DNA of 64,000 nucleotides from Clostridia bacterium (GTDB lineage Bacteria; Bacillota; Clostridia; Christensenellales; Borkfalkiaceae): the NCBI GenBank assembly GCA_017504465.1, contig JAFVRE010000024.1:1-64000 (forward strand), given 5' to 3'. The notes under the pieces are model-generated. The model worked only from the letters and a program-made list of their open reading frames with translations, had not been told where the DNA came from and did no database searches. This document shows positions 16,101 through 26,011 of the stretch, piece after piece. The first letter of the stretch is position 1. The number at the start of each line of letters is the position of its first letter. Position numbers and translations under genes: made by a program.

Positions 16101-16520
16101 GTGTTAACTATTTTGATTTCGATTATCCTTTTTATATTGTCTTCAACCGGCGTTTTGGTTTTAGGTGACGTAGCGGATCCAATAGTAATTCCAACGCTTA
16201 GTGAAATTGAGAGCGTTCGTATCGGTAATTCAAGCACAAGAACAGACGAGGAAATCAAACAAAAAGCGATTGAGTTCTTACAGAGCGCAGTCCCCACCAA
16301 ACGACAATCGGTAAACGATACTCCAAGAGCAGAGGAGTATACTTTCTTTATGTTACAAGGCCCTACGAACGAGTATTTGTATCGCGGTTATTTTTACGAA
16401 GTAGAACATCTTTTCGGGCTGACAAGCGAATGGTATTATGAAATCCCGTACAACGGAATCTACGAAGTTTCCGAAGACTTTGTGGAAGCTTTGCTTGCTG
16501 AATGGAATGGAGAAAATTAA
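16101..16520 (+). CDS. Membrane-anchored hypothetical protein
   Basis: A 139-residue protein starting at a GTG behind AAGGAGCG. One hydrophobic N-terminal helix (about 2-22) is a signal anchor or signal peptide; the rest is a small acidic extracytoplasmic domain rich in aromatic residues (EYTFFML, EYLYRGYFYEVEHLFGL, EWYYEIPYNG). I do not recognise the family. It has its own promoter and a terminator at 16544, so it is a single-gene unit. Confidence 0.6.
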   Translation: MLTILISIILFILSSTGVLVLGDVADPIVIPTLSEIESVRIGNSSTRTDEEIKQKAIEFLQSAVPTKRQSVNDTPRAEEYTFFMLQGPTNEYLYRGYFYEVEHLFGLTSEWYYEIPYNGIYEVSEDFVEALLAEWNGEN

Positions 16521-16543
16521 AAAAACGCTTAAAAGCAGTTCTA

Positions 16544-16581
16544 AAAATCTATGCGATTTGAACGCGTAGATTTTTTTTACA
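16544..16581 (+). terminator. Terminator after hypothetical gene
   Basis: A 12-base-pair stem with one G-U (16544-16555 with 16563-16574), followed by a T run. Confidence 0.8.
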
Positions 16582-16609
16582 ATAAAATTGTAAAAGTTGT
16601 TTTTAAAAG

Positions 16610-16638
16610 TTGATTTTTTGTTCGCTTTTTAGTATAAT
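16610..16638 (+). promoter_or_regulatory. Promoter of DUF4011 helicase gene
   Basis: TTGATT (16610-16615), a 17-base spacer, TATAAT (16633-16638). The leader can form a TTTTACT/AGTAAAA hairpin ahead of the ribosome-binding site. Confidence 0.75.
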
Positions 16639-16701
16639 GGAAATAGTACGTTTTACTTTTTTGTAAGTTTCCAAGGAAAGAGTAAAAAAAGAGGTATGAT
16701 T

Positions 16702-19700
16702 ATGGCTCAAAAATCTAAAAAACTTGAAGAATGTCTTGAACTGAACGTGGAAGCGCCTAAGGTGCTTTCTTACGCGGATTACTATATGCAAAATCCGCTG
16801 TTTACGTCTTTACAAATCAAGAATTCTTCGATAGCTGCCATCGAAGGCTTGACGCTCGCTGTTTCTAACGGCAACGGGCTTGTAACCGCACATTCTAAGC
16901 AGTTGGAAGAAATTCCGTTTGAAAGCAAGGTTGCAGTGGCGTTGCCGAATATTATATCACCCTTATATTTCGTCAATCTTGAAGAAGTAAAGGAAGAAGA
17001 AATTTTTATCGAGCTTTTCAAGGATAAAAAATTGATAATTAAGACGTCCGTAAAGCTCACCGTTTTACCCTTCGATTTTTGGGAAGGCGTCAACGGCAAC
17101 GTAGAGCGTTTGGCGGGCTTTATCCGTCCCAAACTCGCCGATTGCGCAAAACTTCGCGCGGACGTGCAAGCTCAGCTTAGAAAATGGGAAGTTTTTAGCG
17201 ATCTTGAAGGCTACGAAGGCGCGGATAAAAACACTATTTTAAGAACGATAGCAGGCTTATACGCCGTTATGCGCCGAGTAAGCGTTGAACGCGAAGAAGT
17301 GGATATGGCTTCGCCCGTTCAAATCGAAATCACGAAATTCCTTACAAAGCGCAAGGCAAGTCCGCTTGAAATGGCGATATTTGTGTGTTCTACGCTGGAA
17401 AGCTTTGGTTTGCATCCCGTACTTGCTATCGGCGAAAAGGAACTTGGCGTGGGTGTATGGTTGCACGATAGCTGTTTCATGGATACGACGTCCGACGATT
17501 TGAATAGACTTGAAAAATACGTTTCGGAAGGCATCAACAGCTTGAGTTGTTTTGACGTTGAAGACTTGTTCTCCGACAAAAATGCGGCATATGCAACGAG
17601 TGAAAAACATTTCTTGCAAAAGCTTAACGAAGGGAAATACTATTGCTATATCGACGTGCGCAGATTGCGTATTGCGCGCGTTACGCCTTTGCCTATCCGT
17701 ACGGGTAATGCAAAGCGTTACGAAGTGCTGTCCGAGGCGGATATTTCGCTCGACAACGCGCCTAAAACATTGACGGAACAAAAAAATCTTGCCATTTTCG
17801 GCAAGCAGACCAAGGACAAACAATGGGAGCGCAGACTGCTCGATTTATCCTTGAAAAACACGTTGCTGAACTTCCAGCCTCATAAAAATTGCGTGCACGT
17901 CGCTTCCGTATCCCCTGACGCGTTCTATGAAACGGTTAAAGAAGGTAAAGAATTTTCCCTTATGCCGGTGAATACGGAATTTGAAACGGTTACCGTCAAA
18001 CGTATGTATTACGGCGCGGACAGTGAGACTAGAAAACTCAATCAGCTCATCGAGCTTGAACAAGGCTCTGGCGTATTGCGTTCCTTTGCTCGACTTGGAG
18101 ATTTGAACGAGGCATGTACGCGTTTAATTAGAAAAAATAAAGAATCGGACGAAGAATCCGGGGCAAAAATTTTATATCTTGCAATCGGATTTTTGAAGTG
18201 GTATTCCCGCGAAGACGGCAAGGAAAAATATGCTCCGCTCGTTTTACAACCGATCACTTTGAAAAAGCGCAAAAGCGGGGATTTTGCGTTCAGCGTCACC
18301 GACGACGATTTGTCGGTGAACTTCACCTTGCTTGAATTTTTAAAGCAGGAATTTAATATCGACATTCGCGCGCTTGATTTGGCGGCGAAGGATATGAAGA
18401 TTTCCGAAATTTTAAATATTTTCCGTATTGAAGTCGGGAAGATGAAGGACTGGAAAGTTTACGATGACGTTTACGTGTCGGCATTCTCGTTCGCGCGCTA
18501 TCAAATGTGGCAGGATTTGCGCAAAAATATGGAAGAATTTTCCAAAAACGCGCTGATTTCTTCGCTGTTGCATAACCGTTCAGAACTTTCAGAGCAGGGT
18601 GACGAGAATATTCGTGAAGACGCTTGTTCACCTTTGGCAACGCTTGCGCCGCTCACCGCGGACACAACGCAATGGGAAGCGATTGCGCTCTCGCAAACAG
18701 GAAAGACGTTTGTTTTGCACGGCCCGCCCGGAACGGGGAAAAGCCAAACGATTACAAACATCATCGCCAACGCTCTCAACGACGGAAAAAGAGTGCTTTT
18801 CGTCGCTGAAAAACAAGCTGCGCTTTCCGTTGTTAAAAAGCGTTTAGACGGCTTGGGACTGGGTGATTTTTGTCTTGAACTTCATGCGAATAAGACGAGC
18901 AAAGCGGACGTTTTACAAAAACTTACTTCTACGGTTGCGCTTGCCAACGCGCAAGAAAGTGTGGGCCTTATGGAAACGTCGGACGAAATCGTGAGACTGA
19001 AAAAGGAACTCGATGATCCCGTAGTTGCGTTGCACAAAAAACGCCGTTTGGGCGTATCTGTGTACGAGGCGTTGCTCATTTGCTTAAAGAATAAATCCGC
19101 GCCTGAGATTATGAATATCGAAAGCGCCTTTTACGACCGTTTGACCAAAGAAAAAATCTCTTCGTATAAGACCATGATGATCGAAGCGGCGGCTGCAGCA
19201 AAAGAATGTGGCGGTGTTTGCAATTCCCCGTTCGAGAACGTAAATCTTACCGAATATAGTCTTGAAGTCCGCGATAGTGTGTACTGTTCTTCCGAGGTCG
19301 TAATTGCGGAAATCAAGCATTTAAAGAGCTATATCGGATTGCTTTTAGAGCTTTACAGACAACGCATTAGTACGCTTACAAGAAAGAAACTCGACGGATT
19401 ATATCAAATCGCGAAAATTCTTGCAAGCGGCGGCTTGAATAAATATTTCAAGTCCAACGAAGAGCAATTTTATGCGTTCTTTAATGCCAACAGACGTTTG
19501 GATAAATGTTTTGAAAATTATTTCAAACGCTATAAAAAGCTTGTGGACATATCCAAGGAATACAAGGAACTCAACAAGTGGTTAGAAGATGGGAACGTGG
19601 ACTACACCTCAATTAAACTCGTACATGGTGTGGCCAAACGTCTGTCAAAGCAAGCTTTGACGGAGGATGCGAGCCCTGAAATTATCCTCAAGGATATCGA

Positions 19701-22350
19701 AACGCTGACGGAAATTTATAAGGCGATGGAGGTCATTCGTTCAAATACCGATTTGTCGTCGTACTTTACAATGGCGTTTGGCAGAGTGGATTTCTTCGAG
19801 CCGAGAAAGAACTTCCTTTCCGACCTTTATAAGATTCACGAGCTTTGCGCAGACGTGTTTATGGATTATAACCCCGACAGCTTTAATAGTATGTGTATTC
19901 GCGCCTCGAACGGTTACACTACGCCAGTATTGCAAGGTTTAATCCGCTCGATTGAGAGCTTTAGAGCATCCGAACGCAGCTTCCTTGAAATTACCAAGGG
20001 CGACGCGCGCAAAGTTTTAGACGAGGAAGTACTCGATTACTATTACACAAAAGCCTCTTCGTTAATTGACAATATCGATATGCTCGCAAACTGGTGCATG
20101 TACAAAAAACGCGCTATGCTGATGAACAAAGAAGGCTTAACGTTCATTACCGACGCGCTTGAAGACGGTTCGATCACGAGTGAAAACGTGGTGGATAGTT
20201 TTGAGAAAAACATCTATAAAAACTTCTTACAAACCAACGTACCGCTCGATCCCGTATTGTCACATTTCTCAGCCACGCTCTTGGAAGAGAACACGGAATC
20301 GCTTAGAAAAACCATGGACGAATTCGCTCGTCTCACGCGTGAAAAAATCCGTTCAAAACTCATTTCTCGCATACCTACCCCCTCGACAGAGGGCGCATTG
20401 AGCTTGGAACTCATTAATTTCCAACGGCTTGCAAAAACGAATTTGCGCGGTATGGGTTTGAGAAAATTATTCGAAGAAATCCCCGAGCTTATCAAGGTAA
20501 TCGCGCCTTGTATGCTTATGAGCCCGATCACCGTCGCGCAATATTTGAAAGCGGAGAACGGACTCTTTGATCTCGTCATCTTCGACGAAGCGTCGCAAAT
20601 GCCTACCGCAGAGGCGATCGGCTCGCTCGCAAGAGCCAAGAGCGCAATCGTCGTTGGCGATCCTAAACAACTTCCGCCCACGGCATTCTTTAACGCGAAC
20701 TATGTGGACGAAGACAATCTTGAAAACGAAGATATGGAAAGCGTACTTGACGACTGTCTTGCGCTCGGCGTTCCCGAACGCCATTTGTCGTGGCACTATA
20801 GAAGTAAGCATGAAAGCTTGATCGCTTTCTCGAATATAATGTACTATGGGAATAAGCTTTGTACCTTCCCTTCGCCCGATTCGCTTAGCAGTAAGGTTGT
20901 GTTTAATCTCGTGGACGGTATTTACGACCGCGGTTTCACCAAGCATAACAAAGCGGAAGCGGACGCGTTAATCGCGGAAGTAATCGCAAGACTTTCCGAT
21001 CCTATGCGCTCCAAATCAAGTATGGGTATCGTTACGTTCAGCAGCGTACAAAAGGACTATATCGAACGCAGATTAACCGCGGCGATTGCCGAAAAGCACT
21101 TAGACGACGTGGCGTACGACCGCGAGGAGCCGTTGTTTGTCAAGAATCTTGAAAACGTGCAAGGCGACGAACGCGACGTTATCTTCTTCTCCGTTTGCTA
21201 CGGCCCTGATAAGAACGGTAGAATGTCGTTGAACTTCGGTCCGTTGAACCAAGCGGGCGGTTGGCGCAGACTCAACGTTGCGGTATCCCGCGCAAGAGAA
21301 GAAATGTGCGTATTTTCGTCGATTACGGCGGCTATGATTGATTTAAGCAAGACGGATTCCAAGGGTGTTGCCGGATTAAAGGCATTCCTTGAATTTGCGC
21401 AAAAGGGCAGAACGACGCTCGCCATTCCTTCGGGAAATCTTACCAACAAAAAGGCTGGAATCGGGAAATATATTGCGGAAGAACTTTCCTCTTACGGCTA
21501 CGATTGCCGTTATGACGTCGGTGTATCCGATTTCAAAATCGACGTTGCCGTCGTTGATCCTAAGAATAAGCATAGATTTATTCTCGCAATTATGTGCGAT
21601 ACGCCTACTTCTTTCTCGATTAAAGATAGAAACGTATTACAAATCCAAACGCTCAAGCGCAACAACTGGAACGTTACGCGGGTGTATGCGATCAATTACT
21701 ATAACAATCCCAAACGTGAAATTAAGCGGATAAAAGATCTGCTCGATCGTTTAACGGGCGCGGATAAGAAGGGCGGAAACAACCTGCTTCGTGCAAAGCG
21801 TCCGTATAAAGTAGCGAAGCTCGACGGGCGCGTAGAGAACGCAACGTTCGTAACTTCGGGCGAAAACGACGCGGAAATCACTTCGAGATTAAAGGCACTG
21901 GTCGCAGCGGAAGAACCCATTTCGTATGCATTCCTTGTGAAGAGATGCTTGACGAGCTTAGGTATTTTGAAATACGGTGCGAAAGTAGAAGCGCGTATGC
22001 AGGCGCTCGTAGCCCTTTGCGGATTTAAGACGGAAAAACTTTTGGGTACGGTCTATTATCGTAAGACGGATAAGTTTAACTCGCTCGATAAATATCGCGT
22101 AGAAAACGGAGAAGTATTAAGGAAAACGGAAACGGATTTCACGCCTTACGAAATTTTGGCAATGATTCGCGGCGCGTTGGAAGACAAAGTCGCGCTCTAC
22201 GTTGACGAGATCGTAACCCTTTGCGCAAGCATCTTGCGTTTAAGCAAACCTACTGAAAAGTTCGCGCTGTTTATCAACGACTGCATTTCGCTTGGGGAAG
22301 ATAAAGGTCTGTTCGTGCGTTCGGTTTCGGATAGAATAACTTTGGCATAA
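16702..22350 (+). CDS. DUF4011-helicase-Vsr-like giant protein (Hhe-like)
   Basis: A 1882-residue protein (the ATG at 16702 has AGAGGT at good spacing; an in-frame ATG also lies at 16696). An N-terminal DUF4011-type region is followed by a split superfamily-1 helicase: Walker A GPPGTGKS (674-681), DEAS (1295-1298), GDPKQLPPT, WHYRSKHESL, and motif VI NVAVSRARE. Near 1590-1690 is a Vsr/DUF559-like PD-(D/E)XK fold with IDVAVVDP (Asp1614), where the usual Glu of the following IECDG-type motif is Met1631. A DUF3320-like tail ends it. The DUF4011-helicase-Vsr architecture has been reported as a single-gene antiphage system (Hhe). Here it sits among housekeeping genes, so a resident DNA-processing role is also possible. 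Confidence 0.85.
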   Translation: MAQKSKKLEECLELNVEAPKVLSYADYYMQNPLFTSLQIKNSSIAAIEGLTLAVSNGNGLVTAHSKQLEEIPFESKVAVALPNIISPLYFVNLEEVKEEEIFIELFKDKKLIIKTSVKLTVLPFDFWEGVNGNVERLAGFIRPKLADCAKLRADVQAQLRKWEVFSDLEGYEGADKNTILRTIAGLYAVMRRVSVEREEVDMASPVQIEITKFLTKRKASPLEMAIFVCSTLESFGLHPVLAIGEKELGVGVWLHDSCFMDTTSDDLNRLEKYVSEGINSLSCFDVEDLFSDKNAAYATSEKHFLQKLNEGKYYCYIDVRRLRIARVTPLPIRTGNAKRYEVLSEADISLDNAPKTLTEQKNLAIFGKQTKDKQWERRLLDLSLKNTLLNFQPHKNCVHVASVSPDAFYETVKEGKEFSLMPVNTEFETVTVKRMYYGADSETRKLNQLIELEQGSGVLRSFARLGDLNEACTRLIRKNKESDEESGAKILYLAIGFLKWYSREDGKEKYAPLVLQPITLKKRKSGDFAFSVTDDDLSVNFTLLEFLKQEFNIDIRALDLAAKDMKISEILNIFRIEVGKMKDWKVYDDVYVSAFSFARYQMWQDLRKNMEEFSKNALISSLLHNRSELSEQGDENIREDACSPLATLAPLTADTTQWEAIALSQTGKTFVLHGPPGTGKSQTITNIIANALNDGKRVLFVAEKQAALSVVKKRLDGLGLGDFCLELHANKTSKADVLQKLTSTVALANAQESVGLMETSDEIVRLKKELDDPVVALHKKRRLGVSVYEALLICLKNKSAPEIMNIESAFYDRLTKEKISSYKTMMIEAAAAAKECGGVCNSPFENVNLTEYSLEVRDSVYCSSEVVIAEIKHLKSYIGLLLELYRQRISTLTRKKLDGLYQIAKILASGGLNKYFKSNEEQFYAFFNANRRLDKCFENYFKRYKKLVDISKEYKELNKWLEDGNVDYTSIKLVHGVAKRLSKQALTEDASPEIILKDIETLTEIYKAMEVIRSNTDLSSYFTMAFGRVDFFEPRKNFLSDLYKIHELCADVFMDYNPDSFNSMCIRASNGYTTPVLQGLIRSIESFRASERSFLEITKGDARKVLDEEVLDYYYTKASSLIDNIDMLANWCMYKKRAMLMNKEGLTFITDALEDGSITSENVVDSFEKNIYKNFLQTNVPLDPVLSHFSATLLEENTESLRKTMDEFARLTREKIRSKLISRIPTPSTEGALSLELINFQRLAKTNLRGMGLRKLFEEIPELIKVIAPCMLMSPITVAQYLKAENGLFDLVIFDEASQMPTAEAIGSLARAKSAIVVGDPKQLPPTAFFNANYVDEDNLENEDMESVLDDCLALGVPERHLSWHYRSKHESLIAFSNIMYYGNKLCTFPSPDSLSSKVVFNLVDGIYDRGFTKHNKAEADALIAEVIARLSDPMRSKSSMGIVTFSSVQKDYIERRLTAAIAEKHLDDVAYDREEPLFVKNLENVQGDERDVIFFSVCYGPDKNGRMSLNFGPLNQAGGWRRLNVAVSRAREEMCVFSSITAAMIDLSKTDSKGVAGLKAFLEFAQKGRTTLAIPSGNLTNKKAGIGKYIAEELSSYGYDCRYDVGVSDFKIDVAVVDPKNKHRFILAIMCDTPTSFSIKDRNVLQIQTLKRNNWNVTRVYAINYYNNPKREIKRIKDLLDRLTGADKKGGNNLLRAKRPYKVAKLDGRVENATFVTSGENDAEITSRLKALVAAEEPISYAFLVKRCLTSLGILKYGAKVEARMQALVALCGFKTEKLLGTVYYRKTDKFNSLDKYRVENGEVLRKTETDFTPYEILAMIRGALEDKVALYVDEIVTLCASILRLSKPTEKFALFINDCISLGEDKGLFVRSVSDRITLA
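20370..20382 (-). repeat. 13-mer copy, one mismatch
   Basis: GGGGGTAGGTATG on the minus strand, inside the helicase gene. Confidence 0.6.
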
Positions 22351-22368
22351 AATTTAAACAATTTACAA

Positions 22369-23991
22369 ATGAAGAACGAAGAAAGAAAAACGGAATGGTG
22401 GGACTATGACGGAAGATTATTTAACTTCCGTCCCTGCTTGTTCGTTTTTCTTTTCTTTTGTTTAGGGATTTTTTACGCGTTTTGCTCGGTGGCTTACGAC
22501 GCGTCTGTTTGGTGGACGCTGTTGCTTTTGCCTATCTTTGCAATTGCGTATTTTATTTTAAAGCAGAAAAACGTTTTACTTTCTATTTGTTTTCTATCGC
22601 TCGCTTTTATAGTCGGAGCAGTTTCCTATTCTCATAAAGCCAAAGTCTATCTTGCTTCGCCCGTCGTTTCCGGCGAAGTTAGCGTGAGCGGTGAAGTGGT
22701 GTCCGCGCGCTATTACGCAGAGAACACGCAGCTTGTTTTAACGGATATAGAAATTGACGGCGCGGCGTATAAAGGCAAGCTCGTTGCGTACATGGTAGGG
22801 GTGGACGCGGAAAACGTCAAGGTTGGTGACGTTATTTTTACCGAAGGAGAGATATGGACGGAGCTCGCTTTAAAGAACGATTTTGGCGCTAATTCATTTG
22901 CCGAGGATATCCGTTACGGCTTGCGTTCAGAGAAGGGCGCGCAAGTGCTTTTTTCACGCTTTGCACCTTTTGCCGCCATACGTGAACAATTGCGCAATCG
23001 TTTATATACAAGCATGGACGAGGACGTTGCGGCATTCGTATTCGCCGTTTTAACAGGCGATGCGTCAGAGATGGAATCAGCGCTTTTGGAGAACGTCCGA
23101 ATGGGCGGTATTGCGCACCTCTTTGCAGTTTCAGGGTTACATATCGGTACGCTTTACGGTGTTTGCGCGATGCTCGCGCAAAAGACAAAAGGTTTGAAAG
23201 AACATAAATTTTTGCGCATTCTATTGATAGTGGCAATACTCCTTTTTTACAGCGCGGTTTGCGGATTTAGAGAATCGGTAGTCAGGGCATTGGTCGGCTG
23301 TATCGCGGCAGAAATTTGTCTAACGTTAGGCGTAAAGCGTGATATGACCGAAACGCTTTCCATTGCCGGAGTATTTGTTTTACTCATCAATCCCGCATCC
23401 TTATTTTGCATAGGATTTCAGCTTTCGTTTCTTGCGTGTTTTGGGATCGCTTTTCTCGCGCGGCCCATACAGGTATGGCTTGAACGCATTTATAGACGTA
23501 TAGCAAAGGATAAGCTTGGCGCGGAAGAAAAAAAATATTCGATAGGGTATTTACGCGGGACAAGAGGGAAGATATTTTCCTTTTTCTCGGTCACTCTTTC
23601 AGCGCAACTTGCAACTGCTCCCTTGCAATATTCCGCGTTCGGATATCTGTCGGGCTGGGGCTTGCTTTTAAACTGTCTGTTAGTACCGTGCGTCGGGGTG
23701 ATTTTTCCGATTACGTTGGCCTTTTGCGCGGCGGCGTGTCTGTTGCCGTCCGTTCTTAGTAAGATTATTTTATTTTTCCCGAATATCGTATGGTCGCTTA
23801 TCGCGCTTATTTTCCAAGTACTCGACTTTTCGTTCGTGATTACGGGCGGAGCAATTCCCCTTGGCGTGCCGCTCTGCTATTACGGCGCGTTGCTTGTATT
23901 ATCGGATAAATTTAATTTTACCCGGGATAAAAAAGTAGCGGCATTTTCGGTGTTTACGCTTTGTTTTGCACTGGGACTTCTTCTCTTTTAG
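22369..23991 (+). CDS. comEC: ComEC/Rec2-type DNA channel, short form
   Basis: A 540-residue polytopic membrane protein: paired N-terminal helices, a DUF4131-like OB domain (about 80-200), then the ComEC competence domain with VFAVLTGDASEM, GGIAHLFAVSGLHIGTLYG and many helices. ComEC forms the inner-membrane channel for single-stranded DNA in natural transformation. The C-terminal metallo-beta-lactamase-like domain of full-length ComEC (usually about 750 residues) is missing; the gene ends after the last membrane helix. The ribosome-binding site is weak and the gene starts 18 bases after the helicase stop, so the two are likely cotranscribed. Confidence 0.88.
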   Translation: MKNEERKTEWWDYDGRLFNFRPCLFVFLFFCLGIFYAFCSVAYDASVWWTLLLLPIFAIAYFILKQKNVLLSICFLSLAFIVGAVSYSHKAKVYLASPVVSGEVSVSGEVVSARYYAENTQLVLTDIEIDGAAYKGKLVAYMVGVDAENVKVGDVIFTEGEIWTELALKNDFGANSFAEDIRYGLRSEKGAQVLFSRFAPFAAIREQLRNRLYTSMDEDVAAFVFAVLTGDASEMESALLENVRMGGIAHLFAVSGLHIGTLYGVCAMLAQKTKGLKEHKFLRILLIVAILLFYSAVCGFRESVVRALVGCIAAEICLTLGVKRDMTETLSIAGVFVLLINPASLFCIGFQLSFLACFGIAFLARPIQVWLERIYRRIAKDKLGAEEKKYSIGYLRGTRGKIFSFFSVTLSAQLATAPLQYSAFGYLSGWGLLLNCLLVPCVGVIFPITLAFCAAACLLPSVLSKIILFFPNIVWSLIALIFQVLDFSFVITGGAIPLGVPLCYYGALLVLSDKFNFTRDKKVAAFSVFTLCFALGLLLF

Positions 23992-24032
23992 AGAAAAACT
24001 CTAAAACTTCGCTTGAAAATGCGTACATACTC

Positions 24033-24061
24033 TTGATTTTTTGATAAGAACATGCTATAAT
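24033..24061 (+). promoter_or_regulatory. Promoter of holA
   Basis: TTGATT (24033-24038), a 17-base spacer, TATAAT (24056-24061), with GGAGG just before the ATG at 24080. Confidence 0.75.
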
Positions 24062-24079
24062 AAACTTGGAGGCGTTTGA

Positions 24080-25093
24080 ATGAAATTTGTTGAACTCAAA
24101 AAACATATCGAAGAAAACGGCGCTTGCCCCATCTATTTTTGCGAGGGGGAAGAGGCGTATTTTCGCGATAAAGCGGAGTTTTTCTTGAAAAGCAAATTTT
24201 TGCAGGACGCTACGCTCGATTACGCCGCTTTTGACGGCGGGAGCTTAAAGGGCCCGAAACTTTCTTCGTTGGTTGCCGCGGTAAACTGTTTTCCGTTTTT
24301 GAGCGAAAAGCGGTTTGTCAAAGTGACGGATTTTTATCCTACGGAAGAAGAATACGACAAATATTTAAAGGAGCTTTTTGAAAATCCACCCCAATACTCC
24401 ATTCTCTTTATCGTCAATTCACAAAAGAAAACGGAGAGCGGAAGGACGGCGGAAAAAGGCAAAAAGGCAATTCTTCAAAAGAAACCTAACGTCGTTTACG
24501 TGGACTGCGCCCGTTCGGACGAAGAAACGATTAAAAGGTGGATTTATTTGACCTGTAAACGCGAAGGCGTATTTGCGGACGGGATTGTATGCGGAAAAAT
24601 CGCATCGTATTGCGTCAATAATATGTCGCGAATCGCGATGGAAACGGAAAAACTTTTGACTTATTTGAAAGCCAAAGATTTAACCAAATTGACGGACGAG
24701 ATCGTGGATGAAGTGGTTTATCCCGATTCCGAATATAAAATTTTCGAGCTTTCGAACGCGGTTTCGCGTAGGGATTTCAACGGCTATCAAAAAATACTCA
24801 AGGAGCTTTCGGCGAAAGGCTACGACGAAGCGGCGTTATTAGCAACCTTGTGCGCGCATTTCAAAGGCTTATACGAAGTTTCGGGTATGCGCGGCAGCGA
24901 TAGCGAAGTTGCTGCGGCGTTGTCCATGAATCAGTACGCGGTCAAGAAAAATCGCGAATTGGCAAAAAAATTCGGCAGGGCAAGGATAACGTATTTATAT
25001 CAAAGCGTATTTTCCGCGATCAGCGGTTTTAAATGCGGTGAGCTTACGCAAACTTCTGCGTTACAGCTCGTAACAGCAAAAATATTTTTCTAA
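24080..25093 (+). CDS. holA: DNA polymerase III delta subunit
   Basis: A 337-residue clamp-loader subunit of normal length. The N-terminal segment CPIYFCEGEEAYFRDKAEFFL corresponds to the degenerate P-loop region of delta proteins, and the LSEKRFVKV, SILFIVNSQ and C-terminal helical collar features also fit. Delta opens the beta clamp during loading. It follows comEC, as in many Firmicutes. Confidence 0.9.
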   Translation: MKFVELKKHIEENGACPIYFCEGEEAYFRDKAEFFLKSKFLQDATLDYAAFDGGSLKGPKLSSLVAAVNCFPFLSEKRFVKVTDFYPTEEEYDKYLKELFENPPQYSILFIVNSQKKTESGRTAEKGKKAILQKKPNVVYVDCARSDEETIKRWIYLTCKREGVFADGIVCGKIASYCVNNMSRIAMETEKLLTYLKAKDLTKLTDEIVDEVVYPDSEYKIFELSNAVSRRDFNGYQKILKELSAKGYDEAALLATLCAHFKGLYEVSGMRGSDSEVAAALSMNQYAVKKNRELAKKFGRARITYLYQSVFSAISGFKCGELTQTSALQLVTAKIFF

Positions 25094-25130
25094 TTTTTGA
25101 TTGCAAATTTAAGGTTTAAAGGAGGACGGC

Positions 25131-26000
25131 ATGAACGGATTATTGACCTTTGAAGATAAAATGGTGGAGCTGATAGAACGTGTCAGCGGATTTTTCTCGG
25201 CGTTTTCGTTTGCGTTTGCGCTTGAAATTCTAATTTTGTTTTGTTTAATTTTTTACGTTTCAAAAATTTTGCGTGATAACGACGCAACGCGCTTAATGGT
25301 ATTATACTGGGTGCTCATTCTTGCGGTTGGCGTGATGTCGGAGATAGAGTCGTTTCCGCTTGTGACAAAAAATTTCTTGTTCTATTTCGTGATTATGATG
25401 TCTATGTTTATTCTCGTCATGTTCAACGTAGAAGTGAAAAAGAGCTTGCTCGATATGCGTTCAAGCGCTCTTCACGCTTCTGAAAAGAACGTTTCGGGCG
25501 GTTTGATGGAAGGCCGTTCCAACGAAGACGTGGAAAAGTGTATTTCGGATATCATCAAAGCGTTGCAAAATATGTCTAAAAATAACGTTGGCGGGCTTGT
25601 CGTTTTATCGAGAAATAATTTGCCTCGCCAAGTCCTTCAAAGCGGCGTTATGGTAGATGCGGAAATTTCAAGCCAATTGATCGAGGGGATTTTCTTCCCT
25701 AAAGCACCTTTACACGACGGCGCGATGATTATCCGCGGACATAAAATTCAAGCCGCAGGTTGCTTCTTACCGCTCACGCAAAAGACGAATTATCCCAAGG
25801 ATTTTGGTACTCGCCATAGGGCAGGTATCGGTATAACCGAAGTTGCGAACGTTATCTCTATTGTGATTTCCGAAGAAACGGGTATTATTTCCGTCATCAA
25901 GCAAGGCAACGTACAGCGCTATGCCGATTACGATATGCTTAAGGCGGTTTTAAAAGATTATTACTGGCACGAATTACCGTTGTCCGATAAGAAAAGATAA
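25131..26000 (+). CDS. cdaA: Diadenylate cyclase CdaA
   Basis: A 289-residue membrane-bound c-di-AMP synthase. About three N-terminal membrane helices (to about 110) precede the DAC domain with the two signature motifs, DGAMIIRG (Asp196) and RHRAGIGITE (Arg228-His229-Arg230). c-di-AMP is an essential signal for K+ and osmotic balance and cell-wall homeostasis in Firmicutes. It is followed directly by a tiny CdaR-like gene. Confidence 0.95.
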   Translation: MNGLLTFEDKMVELIERVSGFFSAFSFAFALEILILFCLIFYVSKILRDNDATRLMVLYWVLILAVGVMSEIESFPLVTKNFLFYFVIMMSMFILVMFNVEVKKSLLDMRSSALHASEKNVSGGLMEGRSNEDVEKCISDIIKALQNMSKNNVGGLVVLSRNNLPRQVLQSGVMVDAEISSQLIEGIFFPKAPLHDGAMIIRGHKIQAAGCFLPLTQKTNYPKDFGTRHRAGIGITEVANVISIVISEETGIISVIKQGNVQRYADYDMLKAVLKDYYWHELPLSDKKR

Positions 26001-26011
26001 GGAGGCTAAGC

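Noticed and set aside
25819..25831. A GGGCAGGTATCG-like match in cdaA
   Set aside because: It is the codons for the conserved RHRAGIG motif, with several mismatches to the word.
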